Assembly: GCF_007050985.1 (NCBI RefSeq)
Contig: NZ_VHSF01000002.1
Span: forward strand, 310,001 to 374,000
DNA length: 64,000 nt
Source: Christiangramia sabulilitoris
Lineage (GTDB): Bacteria > Bacteroidota > Bacteroidia > Flavobacteriales > Flavobacteriaceae
Reading direction: 5' to 3'
The notes under the pieces were generated by a model. That model did no database searches and had not been told where the DNA came from. It was given only the letters and a program-made list of their open reading frames with translations. How positions within the stretch are numbered: position 1 is the stretch's first letter; every line of letters starts with the position of its first letter. Positions 45,980 to 55,167 of the stretch are shown here, piece by piece. The position numbers were made by a program, and so were the translations under genes.

Positions 45980-46825
45980 ATGAAAAAAATCATGCTTTTG
46001 TCGGCAACAGCTGCCATTTTGCTCTCTTCATGTGTTTCACAGAAAAAATACAATGAGCTGGAGACTAAGCAAAGAGAAACTCAGGACCAGTTAAATACCG
46101 CTACGGTTAAACTGAATTCCTGTCTTGATGAAAAAGAAAGAATGGGCGAGCAGATCACCCGTCTTAATAATACAAATGCTGCCCTGTTGAACAACGTTGG
46201 TGACCTGGCCACCCTTTCTAAGAAAGAAGCTGAAAACCTTGAACGTTCGCTAGAGAGCATTAAAGAGAAAGATCTTGCGATTCGTTCTATGCAGGATGCA
46301 ATCAACAAAAAGGATTCTGTAACTCTAGCCCTGGTAACAAGTCTTAAAGGTGCTCTTGGAAATATGAGCGATGAGGATATTGAGATCAATGTAGAAAAAG
46401 GTGTGGTATACGTATCTATTTCAGATAAATTATTATTTGACAGTGGACGTTACAACATTACTCCACGTGCAAAGGAAGTACTTGGAAAAGTTGCTACTGT
46501 GGTTAAGAACAAGCCAAACATCGAATTTATGGTGGAGGGTCATACAGATGACAAGCCAATCAAAACTTCGATGTTCGAAGATAACTGGGATCTTAGTGTA
46601 AAGCGTGCTACTTCTGTAGTAAGAGTACTTCAGGATGATTTTGGTGTTGAGCCGGCTCGTATGACTGCAGCAGGTAGAAGTTACTACATTCCTGTAGCTA
46701 CCAACGAAACTGCTGAAGGCCGTGCTAAGAACAGAAGAACAAGAATTGTTGTTCTTCCTAAACTTGACCAGTTCTACAGTATGATCGAAGAAGGAATGGA
46801 AAAAGCTACTTCTAACCAGGAGTAA
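45980..46825 (+). CDS. OmpA-family peptidoglycan-binding lipoprotein
   Basis: A 281-residue outer-membrane lipoprotein with lipobox LLSSC (Cys18). Residues 20-115 form a long coiled coil (ELETKQRETQDQLN..., SLESIKEKDLAIRSM). The OmpA/MotB domain follows (about 140-255) with LLFDSGRYNITPRAKEVL, FMVEGHTDDKPIKTS and GRAKNRRTRIVVLP, which bind the peptidoglycan diaminopimelate side chain. It links outer membrane to cell wall. A perfect palindromic terminator follows. Confidence 0.92.
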   Translation: MKKIMLLSATAAILLSSCVSQKKYNELETKQRETQDQLNTATVKLNSCLDEKERMGEQITRLNNTNAALLNNVGDLATLSKKEAENLERSLESIKEKDLAIRSMQDAINKKDSVTLALVTSLKGALGNMSDEDIEINVEKGVVYVSISDKLLFDSGRYNITPRAKEVLGKVATVVKNKPNIEFMVEGHTDDKPIKTSMFEDNWDLSVKRATSVVRVLQDDFGVEPARMTAAGRSYYIPVATNETAEGRAKNRRTRIVVLPKLDQFYSMIEEGMEKATSNQE

Positions 46826-46849
46826 GACTTTTTTCAACATATATTTCTG

Positions 46850-46875
46850 AAAAGCCCCGCAATTGCGGGGCTTTT
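46850..46875. terminator. Rho-independent terminator after the OmpA gene
   Basis: Self-complementary AAAAGCCCCGCAA (46850-46862) and TTGCGGGGCTTTT (46863-46875). A GC-rich stem plus T run, active in the forward direction. Confidence 0.92.
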
Positions 46876-46956
46876 TAATTTATACCTATTATAGTGTTGT
46901 AAATCAGGTTTTTATATTATTTTAGGGATTACCAACCACACCTAATTTTTGATGCT

Positions 46957-48084
46957 ATGAAGAAGACAGATGTATACATCTGGTGTCTTGGTGCTTTTCT
47001 TTGCTCATACACCTTTCAATCATGTTCCCGGGAAGAGATACAATCTGCAGATCAGGATGCAATGCAGTTCAGCCCTAAAGAGATAGTATTTTATAAAAAG
47101 TACGATTCTGGATTTAATAACAAGCCTGAATCCACTGCCATTCATGAAATATTATTCAAAGATGGCTTCACCAGTGAGCCCTGCGAAATCACAGATTTTG
47201 GCCGTATACTTTCTGGTTATTCCGAGGCTTTATTGAAAGATCCACTTTTCGATCCCGGACTGATATTTTACTATACAGAGTTACACCGTAAATATGTAAC
47301 CTATTATGTAGGTGAAAATTATTATGGGGAGAATGGAGAGTATGATCAAACAGCTAAAAAAAGAATAAGAGAGCTTGAAAGTTTCTGGAATCTTAACCGT
47401 GAGATAAGATTAAACGGGCAACATTTTAAGAGTCTGGAGGACCGCGAAATTCTAACCGATATGATCGAAAGTTTTGACCGGACCGTACGCAACAGAGATG
47501 AAGCTTATGAAAAGGCAGACTGGCTTTTGGAGATTAATAAGCTTTCTCCTAACATACCCGAAAATCCCTTTTTCTCCCTGGACGCATTTACCAGGTCTAA
47601 TGGGCTACTGGTGATTGGTGATGGATTATTACAGAGCCTCGTTGATGTGGGAATTGAAGGTAAAGTTGCATTCAGTTCTATTCTAGCGCACGAATGGTGG
47701 CATCAGGTACAGTTTGAAAATGACCTGGAATGGAATTCTGCCAGCTCACTTCCCCCCATGGCAGAACGCTCCAGATTTTCTGAACTCGAAGCAGATTTTG
47801 CGGCTGCTTATTTTTTAAGCCATAAACGCGGAGCTACCTATAACTGGAAGCGAATAGCAGATTATTTTGAACTCTCCTTTAATGTAGGTGATTGTTTGAC
47901 CAACAGCAGCCAGCACCATGGAACTCCGACTCAAAGATCAATGGCGGCTAGGGCCGGTTTCGATCTTGCTGATTCTGCCAAAAAGAAAGGTTCTGTGCTT
48001 GAAGCCGGCGAAGTACATAACGCATTTCTGAAATTCTATAATTCCATAATATTAGGAACAGATCTGGAGTATTTGAGCGTTTAA
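46957..48084 (+). CDS. Putative exported HEWWH zinc metallopeptidase lipoprotein
   Basis: A 375-residue protein with a lipoprotein signal (lipobox FQSC, Cys23). Residues 245-249 read HEWWH, a zincin motif, followed by SELEAD with Glu278 as a likely third ligand and HHGTPTQRS (320-328), a combination that resembles neutral zinc metallopeptidases of the PF04228 type. The N-terminal ~200 residues are unfamiliar, charged and mostly helical. I infer an outer-membrane-anchored peptidase; no substrate can be proposed. A TTG/TATTTTAG pair at 46897 and 46918 is a possible promoter. It converges with yciO, six bases away. Confidence 0.65.
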   Translation: MKKTDVYIWCLGAFLCSYTFQSCSREEIQSADQDAMQFSPKEIVFYKKYDSGFNNKPESTAIHEILFKDGFTSEPCEITDFGRILSGYSEALLKDPLFDPGLIFYYTELHRKYVTYYVGENYYGENGEYDQTAKKRIRELESFWNLNREIRLNGQHFKSLEDREILTDMIESFDRTVRNRDEAYEKADWLLEINKLSPNIPENPFFSLDAFTRSNGLLVIGDGLLQSLVDVGIEGKVAFSSILAHEWWHQVQFENDLEWNSASSLPPMAERSRFSELEADFAAAYFLSHKRGATYNWKRIADYFELSFNVGDCLTNSSQHHGTPTQRSMAARAGFDLADSAKKKGSVLEAGEVHNAFLKFYNSIILGTDLEYLSV

Positions 48085-48090
48085 AGGTAA

Positions 48091-48711
48091 TTACATTATA
48101 TCTAAACTTCCCTTACCTTCCCGAATCACTTCCGGTTCTGCCGTAGTAAGGTCTATCACCGTAGAAGGAATATTATCACCATAACCCCCATCGATCACAA
48201 TATCCACAAGATGATCCCATTTTTCACGGATAAGCTCAGGATCGGTGCTGTATTCCAGAACCTCATCTTCATCCCTTATCGAGGTAGAGACAATAGGATT
48301 TCCCAATCCATTTACGATAGCTCTGCAAATATTATTATCGGGTACCCGGATCCCGACCGTTTTTTTCTTCTTAAAAACGTTTGGTAAATTATTTCCACCA
48401 GGCAGGATAAAGGTATATGGCCCGGGAAGTGACCTTTTAAGAATTTTAAAAGTAGAAGAGTCTATTTGCTTCACATAATCAGACAGATTACTAAGATCTT
48501 CACATACAAAGGAAAAATTTGCTTTTTCCAGTTTCACCCCTTTTATCTGGGCGATCTTTTCTAATGCCGAAACGTTGGTAATATCGCATCCTAAACCATA
48601 AATAGTATCGGTTGGATAAATAATAAGCCCTCCTTTTTTCAAGGTATCAACTACTTTATTTATATGCTTGGGTGCGGGATTTTCATCATAGATCCTAAGT
48701 AATTCAGCCAT
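48091..48711 (-). CDS. yciO: YciO family protein (TsaC-like, non-TsaC branch)
   Basis: A 206-residue YrdC-fold protein. Its motifs match E. coli YciO rather than TsaC: GGLIIYPTDTIYGLGCDITN, KANFSFVCEDLSNLSDYVKQ, RSLPGPYTFILPGG, KTVGIRVPDNN, NPIVSTSIRD (instead of STSANISG), VDIVIDGGYGDNIPSTVIDLT and VIREGKG. YciO shares the fold with threonylcarbamoyl-AMP synthase but does not replace it in E. coli. A bona fide tsaC occurs at 13765 in this window. It is convergent with the HEWWH lipoprotein gene. Confidence 0.9.
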   Translation of the reverse strand: MAELLRIYDENPAPKHINKVVDTLKKGGLIIYPTDTIYGLGCDITNVSALEKIAQIKGVKLEKANFSFVCEDLSNLSDYVKQIDSSTFKILKRSLPGPYTFILPGGNNLPNVFKKKKTVGIRVPDNNICRAIVNGLGNPIVSTSIRDEDEVLEYSTDPELIREKWDHLVDIVIDGGYGDNIPSTVIDLTTAEPEVIREGKGSLDIM

Positions 48712-48763
48712 AATTCTAATTTTATAGGGTGGTTAGTCTTTTTACTATCGTGATGAAGTATGC

Positions 48764-48976
48764 TTAATCTGCTTTCTGGACTTCACTTTCTAATTTCAAT
48801 ACTTTGCTCCCGTCTTCCTGTTTTATGTACAGCGCTTTATTTCCTTCTTCTCCTTTGCGGGTTACTTCATTACCATCGATCTTCCTGGTAACTTCTTTAG
48901 TAAAGGTTGAAACAACTTCTCCTGTTGCTGTACCGTTGCCCCATTCCCATTTTACTTTGCTTCCTTCTCGAATCAT
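48764..48976 (-). CDS. DUF2945 (HVA1/TUDOR-like) protein
   Basis: About 70 residues, starting at the internal ATG at 48976 (MIREGSKVKWEWG); an upstream ATG at 48991 would add MKRKI. The motif KWEWGNGTATGEVVSTF and the basic EVTRKIDGNEVTRKGEEGNKALYI match DUF2945, the hypervirulence-associated TUDOR-like domain. Small, charged and probably nucleic-acid or protein binding. It follows yciO (minus strand order: DUF2945 then yciO) with 52 bases between. Nothing else is recognisable in 48992-49132. Confidence 0.85.
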   Translation of the reverse strand: MIREGSKVKWEWGNGTATGEVVSTFTKEVTRKIDGNEVTRKGEEGNKALYIKQEDGSKVLKLESEVQKAD

Positions 48977-49132
48977 AATTTTTCTTTTCAAGTTAAAGAA
49001 TATTCAGAAATCATCTGCCAGTAGAATACAGAAGCAACCTTATTTTAATTCATTTTTAACAAATACGAAGTTTTTTGTATGTAGATGGTAAAGGATCTAA
49101 AGCCCTTTTAGCTTCTTTTGAATTATGGACAT

Positions 49133-49159
49133 AAAAAAAGAGACCTTTATAAGGTCTCT
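49133..49159 (-). terminator. Rho-independent terminator of the uvrD/pcrA gene
   Basis: AGAGACCTT (49139-49147) and AAGGTCTCT (49151-49159) with a three-base loop; the plus-strand A run at 49133-49139 becomes a T run on the minus strand. It lies 104 bases past the helicase stop. Confidence 0.8.
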
Positions 49160-49262
49160 CACAAAATTAATTTTGTTTGGTTTATTGAAACTTAGATTGT
49201 AGGGTGATATCTAATTCTCTAAGCTAATATATGTATTATTTACATTTTATCACAAATTCTTT

Positions 49263-51581
49263 TTAAGATAATACTTTCAATTTGGCAAATCTCAATAAAA
49301 GCTTTTTGATACCTCCCTGTTCAAAATCAATTTCAGCTTTTTTATCCTGCCCTGCTCCTTCGATCTTCAGGACACGTCCTTTACCAAATCTCATATGCTC
49401 GACCTCATTCCCTTCGGAAAGTTCTAAAGTATTCCTGACCTGTTCTGGTTGCTGGGAAGCAGGCTTGAGTTTTCTAAGCTTTCTTAATTGTTCTTCAGAA
49501 GGCTTATGGGCCGGCGGCGGAGTTCCCTTTGGCTTGGTCTGTCTTAACTTGCTTTTATCCACATCATCGCCAAAAATATCTGTATTGATCAATGGCTTGT
49601 ATTTATAATCATCCTGGGGGACCATTAATTCCAGATATTGATCGTCAATCTCTTCGATAAATCTACTCGGCTCGGCATCTACCAGTTTTCCCCAACGATA
49701 TCTGGAAAGGGTATATGTAAGGTAAGCCTGCTTCTCTGCCCTGGTAAGTGCCACGTAGAAAAGCCTTCGTTCTTCCTCCAGTTCACTCCTTGTATTCATG
49801 CTCATGGCAGAAGGGAAAAGATCTTCTTCCATTCCCACGATATATACATACGGGAATTCCAGCCCTTTAGCCAGGTGAATAGTCATTAATGCTACTCTAT
49901 CTTCATCGCCCGTATCATTATCCAAGTCTGTTGCCAGGGCCACATCTTCAAGAAATTCTGAAAGGGAACCGGTGGCATCTGCCAATTCTCTTTGTCCTTC
50001 CACGAAGTCTCTTATCCCGTTCAATAGCTCTTCAATATTTTCTATCCGGGCGATTCCTTCGGGAGTACCGTCCTTTTTAAGTTCCTGAACAAGTCCTGTT
50101 TTTTTGGTCACCGTTTCGGCTACCTGGAATGCATCACTAGTTTCATTCATGATCGCGAAACTCTTGATCATATTCACAAAATTCTCAAGTTTGGTCTGCG
50201 TTCCACGATTAATATTCAGATTTAGGTTCTGCATATTTTCGATCACCTCAAAAATGGATCGGTTATGTTCCTTAGCTGCTATGGCCAGACGATCCATGGT
50301 CGTCATCCCGATTCCACGTGAAGGATAATTGATCACTCTTTTTAAAGCTTCCTCGTCTTTTGGATTCAGGATTAATCTCAAATAAGAAAGTACATCTTTG
50401 ATCTCTTTTCTTTGATAGAAAGAAAGGCCTCCATAGATCCTGTAGGGAATATCCTTTTTCCTTAAAGCATCTTCCATCGCCCGGCTCTGGGCATTGGTTC
50501 TGTATAATATCGCAAAATCACCATTATTAAGTTGGTGCTGCATTTTATTTTCAAAGATCGAACTGGCGACATATCTTCCCTCCTCACCGTCTGTAAGCAA
50601 TCTATTAACCACGATTTTTGGACCATCATCATTTGCGGTCCAAACGACCTTATCCAGCTTGGTTTTGTTCTTATCTATAATGGAGTTGGCTGCACTTACG
50701 ATATTTTTGGTGGAACGATAATTCTGTTCCAGCCTGTACATTTGTACATCATCATAATCTTTCTGGAAATTCAGAATATTATTAATGTTTGCTCCCCTGA
50801 AGGCATAAATACTTTGTGCATCATCCCCAACTACACAGATATTTTGAAATTTATCTGATAAAGCCCTGACGATAAGATACTGTGAGTGATTTGTATCCTG
50901 GTACTCATCTACCAAGATATACTTAAACCTACTTTGGTATTTATGTAAAACATCTGGAAAACGGTTCAAAAGTTCATTCGTTTTCAGTAAAAGATCATCA
51001 AAATCCATGGCCCCCGCTTTAAAACAGCGATCCACATATTCTTTGTAGATCTCTCCAAGTCGGGGCTTTTTGGACATGGCATCTGCCTCCTGAAGTTCAC
51101 CATTCTGGAAATAAGCTTTTACCGTAATAAGACTGTTCTTGTAAGATGAAATGCGGTTATAGACCTGTTTATATTTATATACATCTTTGTCTAACCTCAT
51201 ATCCTTAATGATGGCCCTGATCACCGAATGTGAATCCTGAGTATCATAGATGGTAAAGTTGGATGGATAGCCCAGCTTATCGGCCTCAAATCGTAAAATC
51301 TTGGCAAAGACCGAATGGAACGTTCCCATCCAGAGATTTTTAGCTTCGCTGCTTCCCACGATCTGTGCAATACGATGCTTCATCTCCCTTGCAGCCTTAT
51401 TTGTAAAAGTAAGGGCTAGAATATTAAAAGGATCTACCCCCTGATTCATCAGGTATGCGATCCTGAAAGTAAGTACCCTGGTTTTGCCCGAACCCGCTCC
51501 TGCAATCACGATCATAGGTCCGTCTTTTTGCAGGACCGGAGCCCTCTGTGCGTCATTTAATCCAGCTAAATAAGCTTCCAA
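49263..51581 (-). CDS. UvrD/PcrA-type 3'-5' DNA helicase
   Basis: A superfamily-1 helicase of about 772 residues: AGAGSGKTR (27-35), NILALTFTNKAAREMKHR, VDEYQDTN, VVGDDAQSIYAFRGA, LEQNYRST, LMTIHLAKGLEFPYVYIVGMEEDLFPS and VALTRAEKQAYLTY. The C-terminal ~75 residues have a tudor-like VEHMRFGKGRVLKIEGAG segment. I place the start at TTG 51581, where the typical LEAYLAGLNDAQ begins and AAAGGAG precedes by six bases; a TTG at 51617 would add 12 residues. It removes RecA or resolves replication intermediates. A terminator follows at 49133. Confidence 0.94.
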   Translation of the reverse strand: MEAYLAGLNDAQRAPVLQKDGPMIVIAGAGSGKTRVLTFRIAYLMNQGVDPFNILALTFTNKAAREMKHRIAQIVGSSEAKNLWMGTFHSVFAKILRFEADKLGYPSNFTIYDTQDSHSVIRAIIKDMRLDKDVYKYKQVYNRISSYKNSLITVKAYFQNGELQEADAMSKKPRLGEIYKEYVDRCFKAGAMDFDDLLLKTNELLNRFPDVLHKYQSRFKYILVDEYQDTNHSQYLIVRALSDKFQNICVVGDDAQSIYAFRGANINNILNFQKDYDDVQMYRLEQNYRSTKNIVSAANSIIDKNKTKLDKVVWTANDDGPKIVVNRLLTDGEEGRYVASSIFENKMQHQLNNGDFAILYRTNAQSRAMEDALRKKDIPYRIYGGLSFYQRKEIKDVLSYLRLILNPKDEEALKRVINYPSRGIGMTTMDRLAIAAKEHNRSIFEVIENMQNLNLNINRGTQTKLENFVNMIKSFAIMNETSDAFQVAETVTKKTGLVQELKKDGTPEGIARIENIEELLNGIRDFVEGQRELADATGSLSEFLEDVALATDLDNDTGDEDRVALMTIHLAKGLEFPYVYIVGMEEDLFPSAMSMNTRSELEEERRLFYVALTRAEKQAYLTYTLSRYRWGKLVDAEPSRFIEEIDDQYLELMVPQDDYKYKPLINTDIFGDDVDKSKLRQTKPKGTPPPAHKPSEEQLRKLRKLKPASQQPEQVRNTLELSEGNEVEHMRFGKGRVLKIEGAGQDKKAEIDFEQGGIKKLLLRFAKLKVLS

Positions 51582-51737
51582 ATTTTCTCCTTTTTTTAAA
51601 AGCTGAAAGGTAACCAAAATGTGTATAAAAGGAAACCGGATCCAAGCCGTTTTTTGAACAAATGCTTTCTCAGTTATCGCTATGATGATATTTTAATATC
51701 TTTAAATTTTATCAAAACCATGGAATCCAATCCAGAG

Positions 51738-52274
51738 ATGAATAAATTATTTTTACTATTGCTTATCATATTTTCGAATACCAGCCATGCTCAGCAACCA
51801 CAGCAGGGAAAAATAATCCCGGAATATGGAAAAACCTATAAGGTGGAATCACCGGGTTTTGAAACCGATACCACCTCTCTCATGAAAGTTGTATTTGATG
51901 TAGGTAGAAGTTTCGATCAGTCTGCACCTAATAAACTCATACAAACGGCAGCCAGGTATCTCAATATGCACGGGCAAGCCGGACTAAAACCCGAAAATAT
52001 GAAGGTCGCCCTGGTTTTGCACGGGAAAGCCGTACAGGATGTACTCAAAAATCAAGCATACCTGGAGAGATTTCCTGAAGCGGAATTAAATCTTAATTTA
52101 CCATTAATCAAGGCCCTTAAGGAAAAAGGGGTTCGTATAATTTTATGCGGTCAAAGTGCAGCATTTTACAATATTGATCGCAAAAATGCTTCGGAAGATG
52201 TGCAATTTGCCCTCTCGGCAATGACTGCTTTAGTACAGCTTCAGAATGATAATTACAGACTAATTAATTTTTAA
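51738..52274 (+). CDS. Exported DsrE/DsrF-like protein
   Basis: A 178-residue protein with a signal peptide (MNKLFLLLLIIFSNTSHAQ); an ATG at 51720 would add six residues. The mature part has a DsrE fold: KVVFDVGRSFDQSAP, KLIQTAARYLNMHGQAGL, VALVLHGKAVQDVL, IKALKEKGVRIILCGQSAAF with a Cys in the position typical of sulfur-relay proteins, and a C-terminal LSAMTALVQLQNDNYRLINF. It starts an apparent operon with an M20 peptidase 10 bases downstream. The role may involve small-molecule or sulfur handling in the periplasm, but this is uncertain. Confidence 0.8.
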   Translation: MNKLFLLLLIIFSNTSHAQQPQQGKIIPEYGKTYKVESPGFETDTTSLMKVVFDVGRSFDQSAPNKLIQTAARYLNMHGQAGLKPENMKVALVLHGKAVQDVLKNQAYLERFPEAELNLNLPLIKALKEKGVRIILCGQSAAFYNIDRKNASEDVQFALSAMTALVQLQNDNYRLINF

Positions 52275-52284
52275 GTTATAATAT

Positions 52285-53559
52285 ATGAAATTACACCAAC
52301 TATTGATTGCTATTTTGATGGGTGGCTCCTGCTATGCTCAGAATTCCATTCCACTGGAAGATTTTAAAAATATTGAAGAAAAAGTAATTGAATGGCGGCG
52401 GGATATTCACGAAAATCCTGAGCTTTCCAACCGGGAATTTAATACCGCAAAAAAGATCGCCGCCCACCTCAACTCCCTGGGTATAGAAACCAAAACCGGG
52501 ATCGCTAAAACCGGAGTTGTTGGCATTCTTAAAGGAGACCAACCTGGTAAGGTGGTTGCCCTCCGGGCAGATATCGATGCCCTGCCGGTAAAAGAAAAAA
52601 ATGATCTTCCTTTCAAATCTGTAGTTGAGACAGAATTCCTTGGATCCAAAACCGGAGTGATGCACGCATGTGGTCATGATACACATACAGCAATATTAAT
52701 GGGGGTAGCAGAGATCCTCTCAGAAAATAAAGATAAGATAAGGGGAACGGTTAAATTTATTTTCCAGCCTGCAGAAGAAGGCCCGCCACCAGGAGAAGAA
52801 GGAGGAGCCAAATTAATGATCAAAGAAGGGGTACTTGAAAATCCAGAAGTGGATGCGATCTTCGGGCTTCACATTAATGCTGCAACTCCTGTGGGAACTA
52901 TAAAGTACAAGCCGGAAGGTATGATGGCAGCAGTAGAGAGATTTGTTATTAAGGTTGAGGGAACCCAGGCGCATGGCTCAGCTCCGTGGAGTGGGATAGA
53001 TCCTATAATGATCTCTGCGAAGATTATCGATGGATTTCAAACTATCATAAGCCGTAACGCCGACCTTACAGAATCTGCAGCGGTGATCACTGTAGGAAAG
53101 ATCAGCAGCGGAGTGAGATATAATATAATTCCGGAAACCGCAGAAATGATAGGAACAGTAAGAACACTGGACCCGGCAAACAAAGAATTAATCATTCGCA
53201 GAATGAAAGAGATGACTGCCGGTATTGCCAGTGCCTATGGTGGTAAGGCGAGCATAGAATTTCAAAATAATACCGCCATCACATTTAACGATCCATCCCT
53301 GACAGGTCAAATGCTTCCTACTTTAAAAAGTGTAGCCGGAGAAGATAATGTTAGTCTAATGAAGGCAACTACCGGAGGAGAAGATTTTTCTTTCTATCAG
53401 CAAAATGTTCCCGGTTTTTATTTCTTTCTCGGCGGAATGCCGGTAGATGGCGAAGCAACGAGACACCATACCCCGGGATTCTTTATCGACGAAAGCGGCA
53501 TGCTACTGGGGGTTAAAGCTATGACTCAAATAACCCTGGATTACTTAAATAATCAATAA
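52285..53559 (+). CDS. Exported M20 family amidohydrolase/peptidase
   Basis: A 424-residue M20D-type enzyme with a signal peptide (MKLHQLLIAILMGGSCYAQ). Metal-site motifs: VALRADIDALPVKEK, HACGHDTHTAILMG, QPAEEGPPPGEEGGA, and a later FGLHINAATPVGTI and TGGEDFSFYQQNVPGFYF. These match amidohydrolases that cleave N-acyl amino acids or hippurate. The stop overlaps the ATG of the FMN-protein gene (TAATG), so the two are coupled. Confidence 0.9.
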   Translation: MKLHQLLIAILMGGSCYAQNSIPLEDFKNIEEKVIEWRRDIHENPELSNREFNTAKKIAAHLNSLGIETKTGIAKTGVVGILKGDQPGKVVALRADIDALPVKEKNDLPFKSVVETEFLGSKTGVMHACGHDTHTAILMGVAEILSENKDKIRGTVKFIFQPAEEGPPPGEEGGAKLMIKEGVLENPEVDAIFGLHINAATPVGTIKYKPEGMMAAVERFVIKVEGTQAHGSAPWSGIDPIMISAKIIDGFQTIISRNADLTESAAVITVGKISSGVRYNIIPETAEMIGTVRTLDPANKELIIRRMKEMTAGIASAYGGKASIEFQNNTAITFNDPSLTGQMLPTLKSVAGEDNVSLMKATTGGEDFSFYQQNVPGFYFFLGGMPVDGEATRHHTPGFFIDESGMLLGVKAMTQITLDYLNNQ

Positions 53560-55154
53560 TGCAGGATTTTCTTTCCTTTTGGGCTAATCTTCCCTGGTGG
53601 GGCTGGATCCTTATATTTCTAACTATAGTTGCGGTAATGGATATTTTTTTCAACCGTAAGCATACTATAATTCATAATTTTCCGGTGGTGGGCCATTTGA
53701 GATATTTCCTGGAAAGTTTCGGTCCTGAACTAAGGCAATATATAGTAGCAAACAACCGCGAGGAGCTGCCTTTTAATCGGAGAGAAAGAGGCTGGATCTA
53801 TGCTTCAGCCAAAAATATGAATAATTACGAGGGTTTCGGGACAGACCAGGATATTTACTCCACGCATTATATTTTTATCAATAATGCCATGTTGCCGTTC
53901 AAGTTACCCCAGGGACATCCAAATATTAAAAATTCAGGTTTTGTTCCATCAGCCAAGGTTATGGGAGCCTGGAATAAACGCAAAAGACCATACCGGCCGG
54001 CATCAGTTATCAATGTATCGGCTATGAGCTACGGATCTTTGTCTGCCAAGGCAATAGAATCCCTTAACGAAGGTTGCAAATTGTCCGGGGCATATCACAA
54101 TACAGGTGAAGGTGGTTTTTCTCCATACCATGCCAGGGGTGCAGATGTTGTTTTTCAAATAGGGACAGGATATTTTGGGGTGAGAGATGACAAAGGCAAT
54201 TTTTCCATGGATAGGTTAGTACGGCTTGTAACAGAGAACCCCCAAATAAGAGCTATAGAATTAAAATTATCCCAGGGTGCAAAACCGGGAAAAGGTGGAG
54301 TATTGCCGGCATCTAAAATCTCAAGGGAGATCTCAGAAATAAGAGGCGTACCCATGGGCAAGGACGTGGTTTCACCTCCATACCATTCCACCTTTGATGA
54401 TATTGAAAGTATGGTAGAATTCGTGGAATCTATCGCTAACGCTACTGGTTTACCTACAGGCATCAAATCTGCCGTAGGCCAACCGAAAGACTGGGAAATT
54501 TTAGCGCAGATCATGCATGAGAAAGGCTACGGACCAGACTTTATTGCCATTGACGGTGGTGAAGGAGGTACAGGCGCGGCCCCGCCAAGTTTTGCAGATC
54601 ATGTCTCATTGCCGTGGATCTATGCTTTCACCGATGTTTACAAAATATTTCAAAAATTCAAACTAACAGACCGCATCGTTTTTGTCGCCTCAGGCAAGCT
54701 TGGTTTTCCTGCTAATGCGGCCATGGCTTTTGCCCTGGGAGCAGATATCATTAATGTAGGCCGGGAAGCAATGTTAAGTATCGGGTGCATTCAGGCTCAG
54801 AGTTGTCATACCAACACCTGTCCTTCTGGAGTGGCTACCCAGAATAAATGGTTGCAAGCCGGAATAGACGTAAAGGACAAGGCAATGCGTACCAATTTTT
54901 ATTTTGTGAAATTCCGGAAAGAGCTATTGCAGATAAGCCATGCCTGCGGATATGAACATCCCTGCCAGTTTAATACAGATGATGTAGACATAAACCTTAG
55001 CGATAAGAATCTGGCAAAAACTCTGGCGATCACTTTTTCTTACCACAAAGATGAAGTAAATTTCGACTCTGTTAGGCAATTTCTGGACTGTCCCCATTTA
55101 GGCGGAAACCTGAATTTGAAAAATCTCAGGATCACAGAAGACGCGATTAACTAA
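53559..55154 (+). CDS. Membrane-anchored FMN/Fe-S glutamate-synthase-like protein
   Basis: A 531-residue protein with one N-terminal transmembrane segment (residues 12-31) followed by the FMN-binding central domain of the glutamate synthase large subunit: MSYGSLSAKAIESLNEG, NTGEGGFSPYH, RAIELKLSQGAKPGKGG, IDGGEGGTGAAPPSFAD and the 3Fe-4S Cys set C410-x5-C416-x4-C421 with CHTNTCPSGVATQ. The amidotransferase and GXGXG domains are absent, so it may be a standalone oxidoreductase. Its true substrate is unknown. It overlaps the M20 gene and is followed 13 bases later by a small membrane protein. Confidence 0.87.
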   Translation: MQDFLSFWANLPWWGWILIFLTIVAVMDIFFNRKHTIIHNFPVVGHLRYFLESFGPELRQYIVANNREELPFNRRERGWIYASAKNMNNYEGFGTDQDIYSTHYIFINNAMLPFKLPQGHPNIKNSGFVPSAKVMGAWNKRKRPYRPASVINVSAMSYGSLSAKAIESLNEGCKLSGAYHNTGEGGFSPYHARGADVVFQIGTGYFGVRDDKGNFSMDRLVRLVTENPQIRAIELKLSQGAKPGKGGVLPASKISREISEIRGVPMGKDVVSPPYHSTFDDIESMVEFVESIANATGLPTGIKSAVGQPKDWEILAQIMHEKGYGPDFIAIDGGEGGTGAAPPSFADHVSLPWIYAFTDVYKIFQKFKLTDRIVFVASGKLGFPANAAMAFALGADIINVGREAMLSIGCIQAQSCHTNTCPSGVATQNKWLQAGIDVKDKAMRTNFYFVKFRKELLQISHACGYEHPCQFNTDDVDINLSDKNLAKTLAITFSYHKDEVNFDSVRQFLDCPHLGGNLNLKNLRITEDAIN

Positions 55155-55167
55155 TCATATATAGAAC

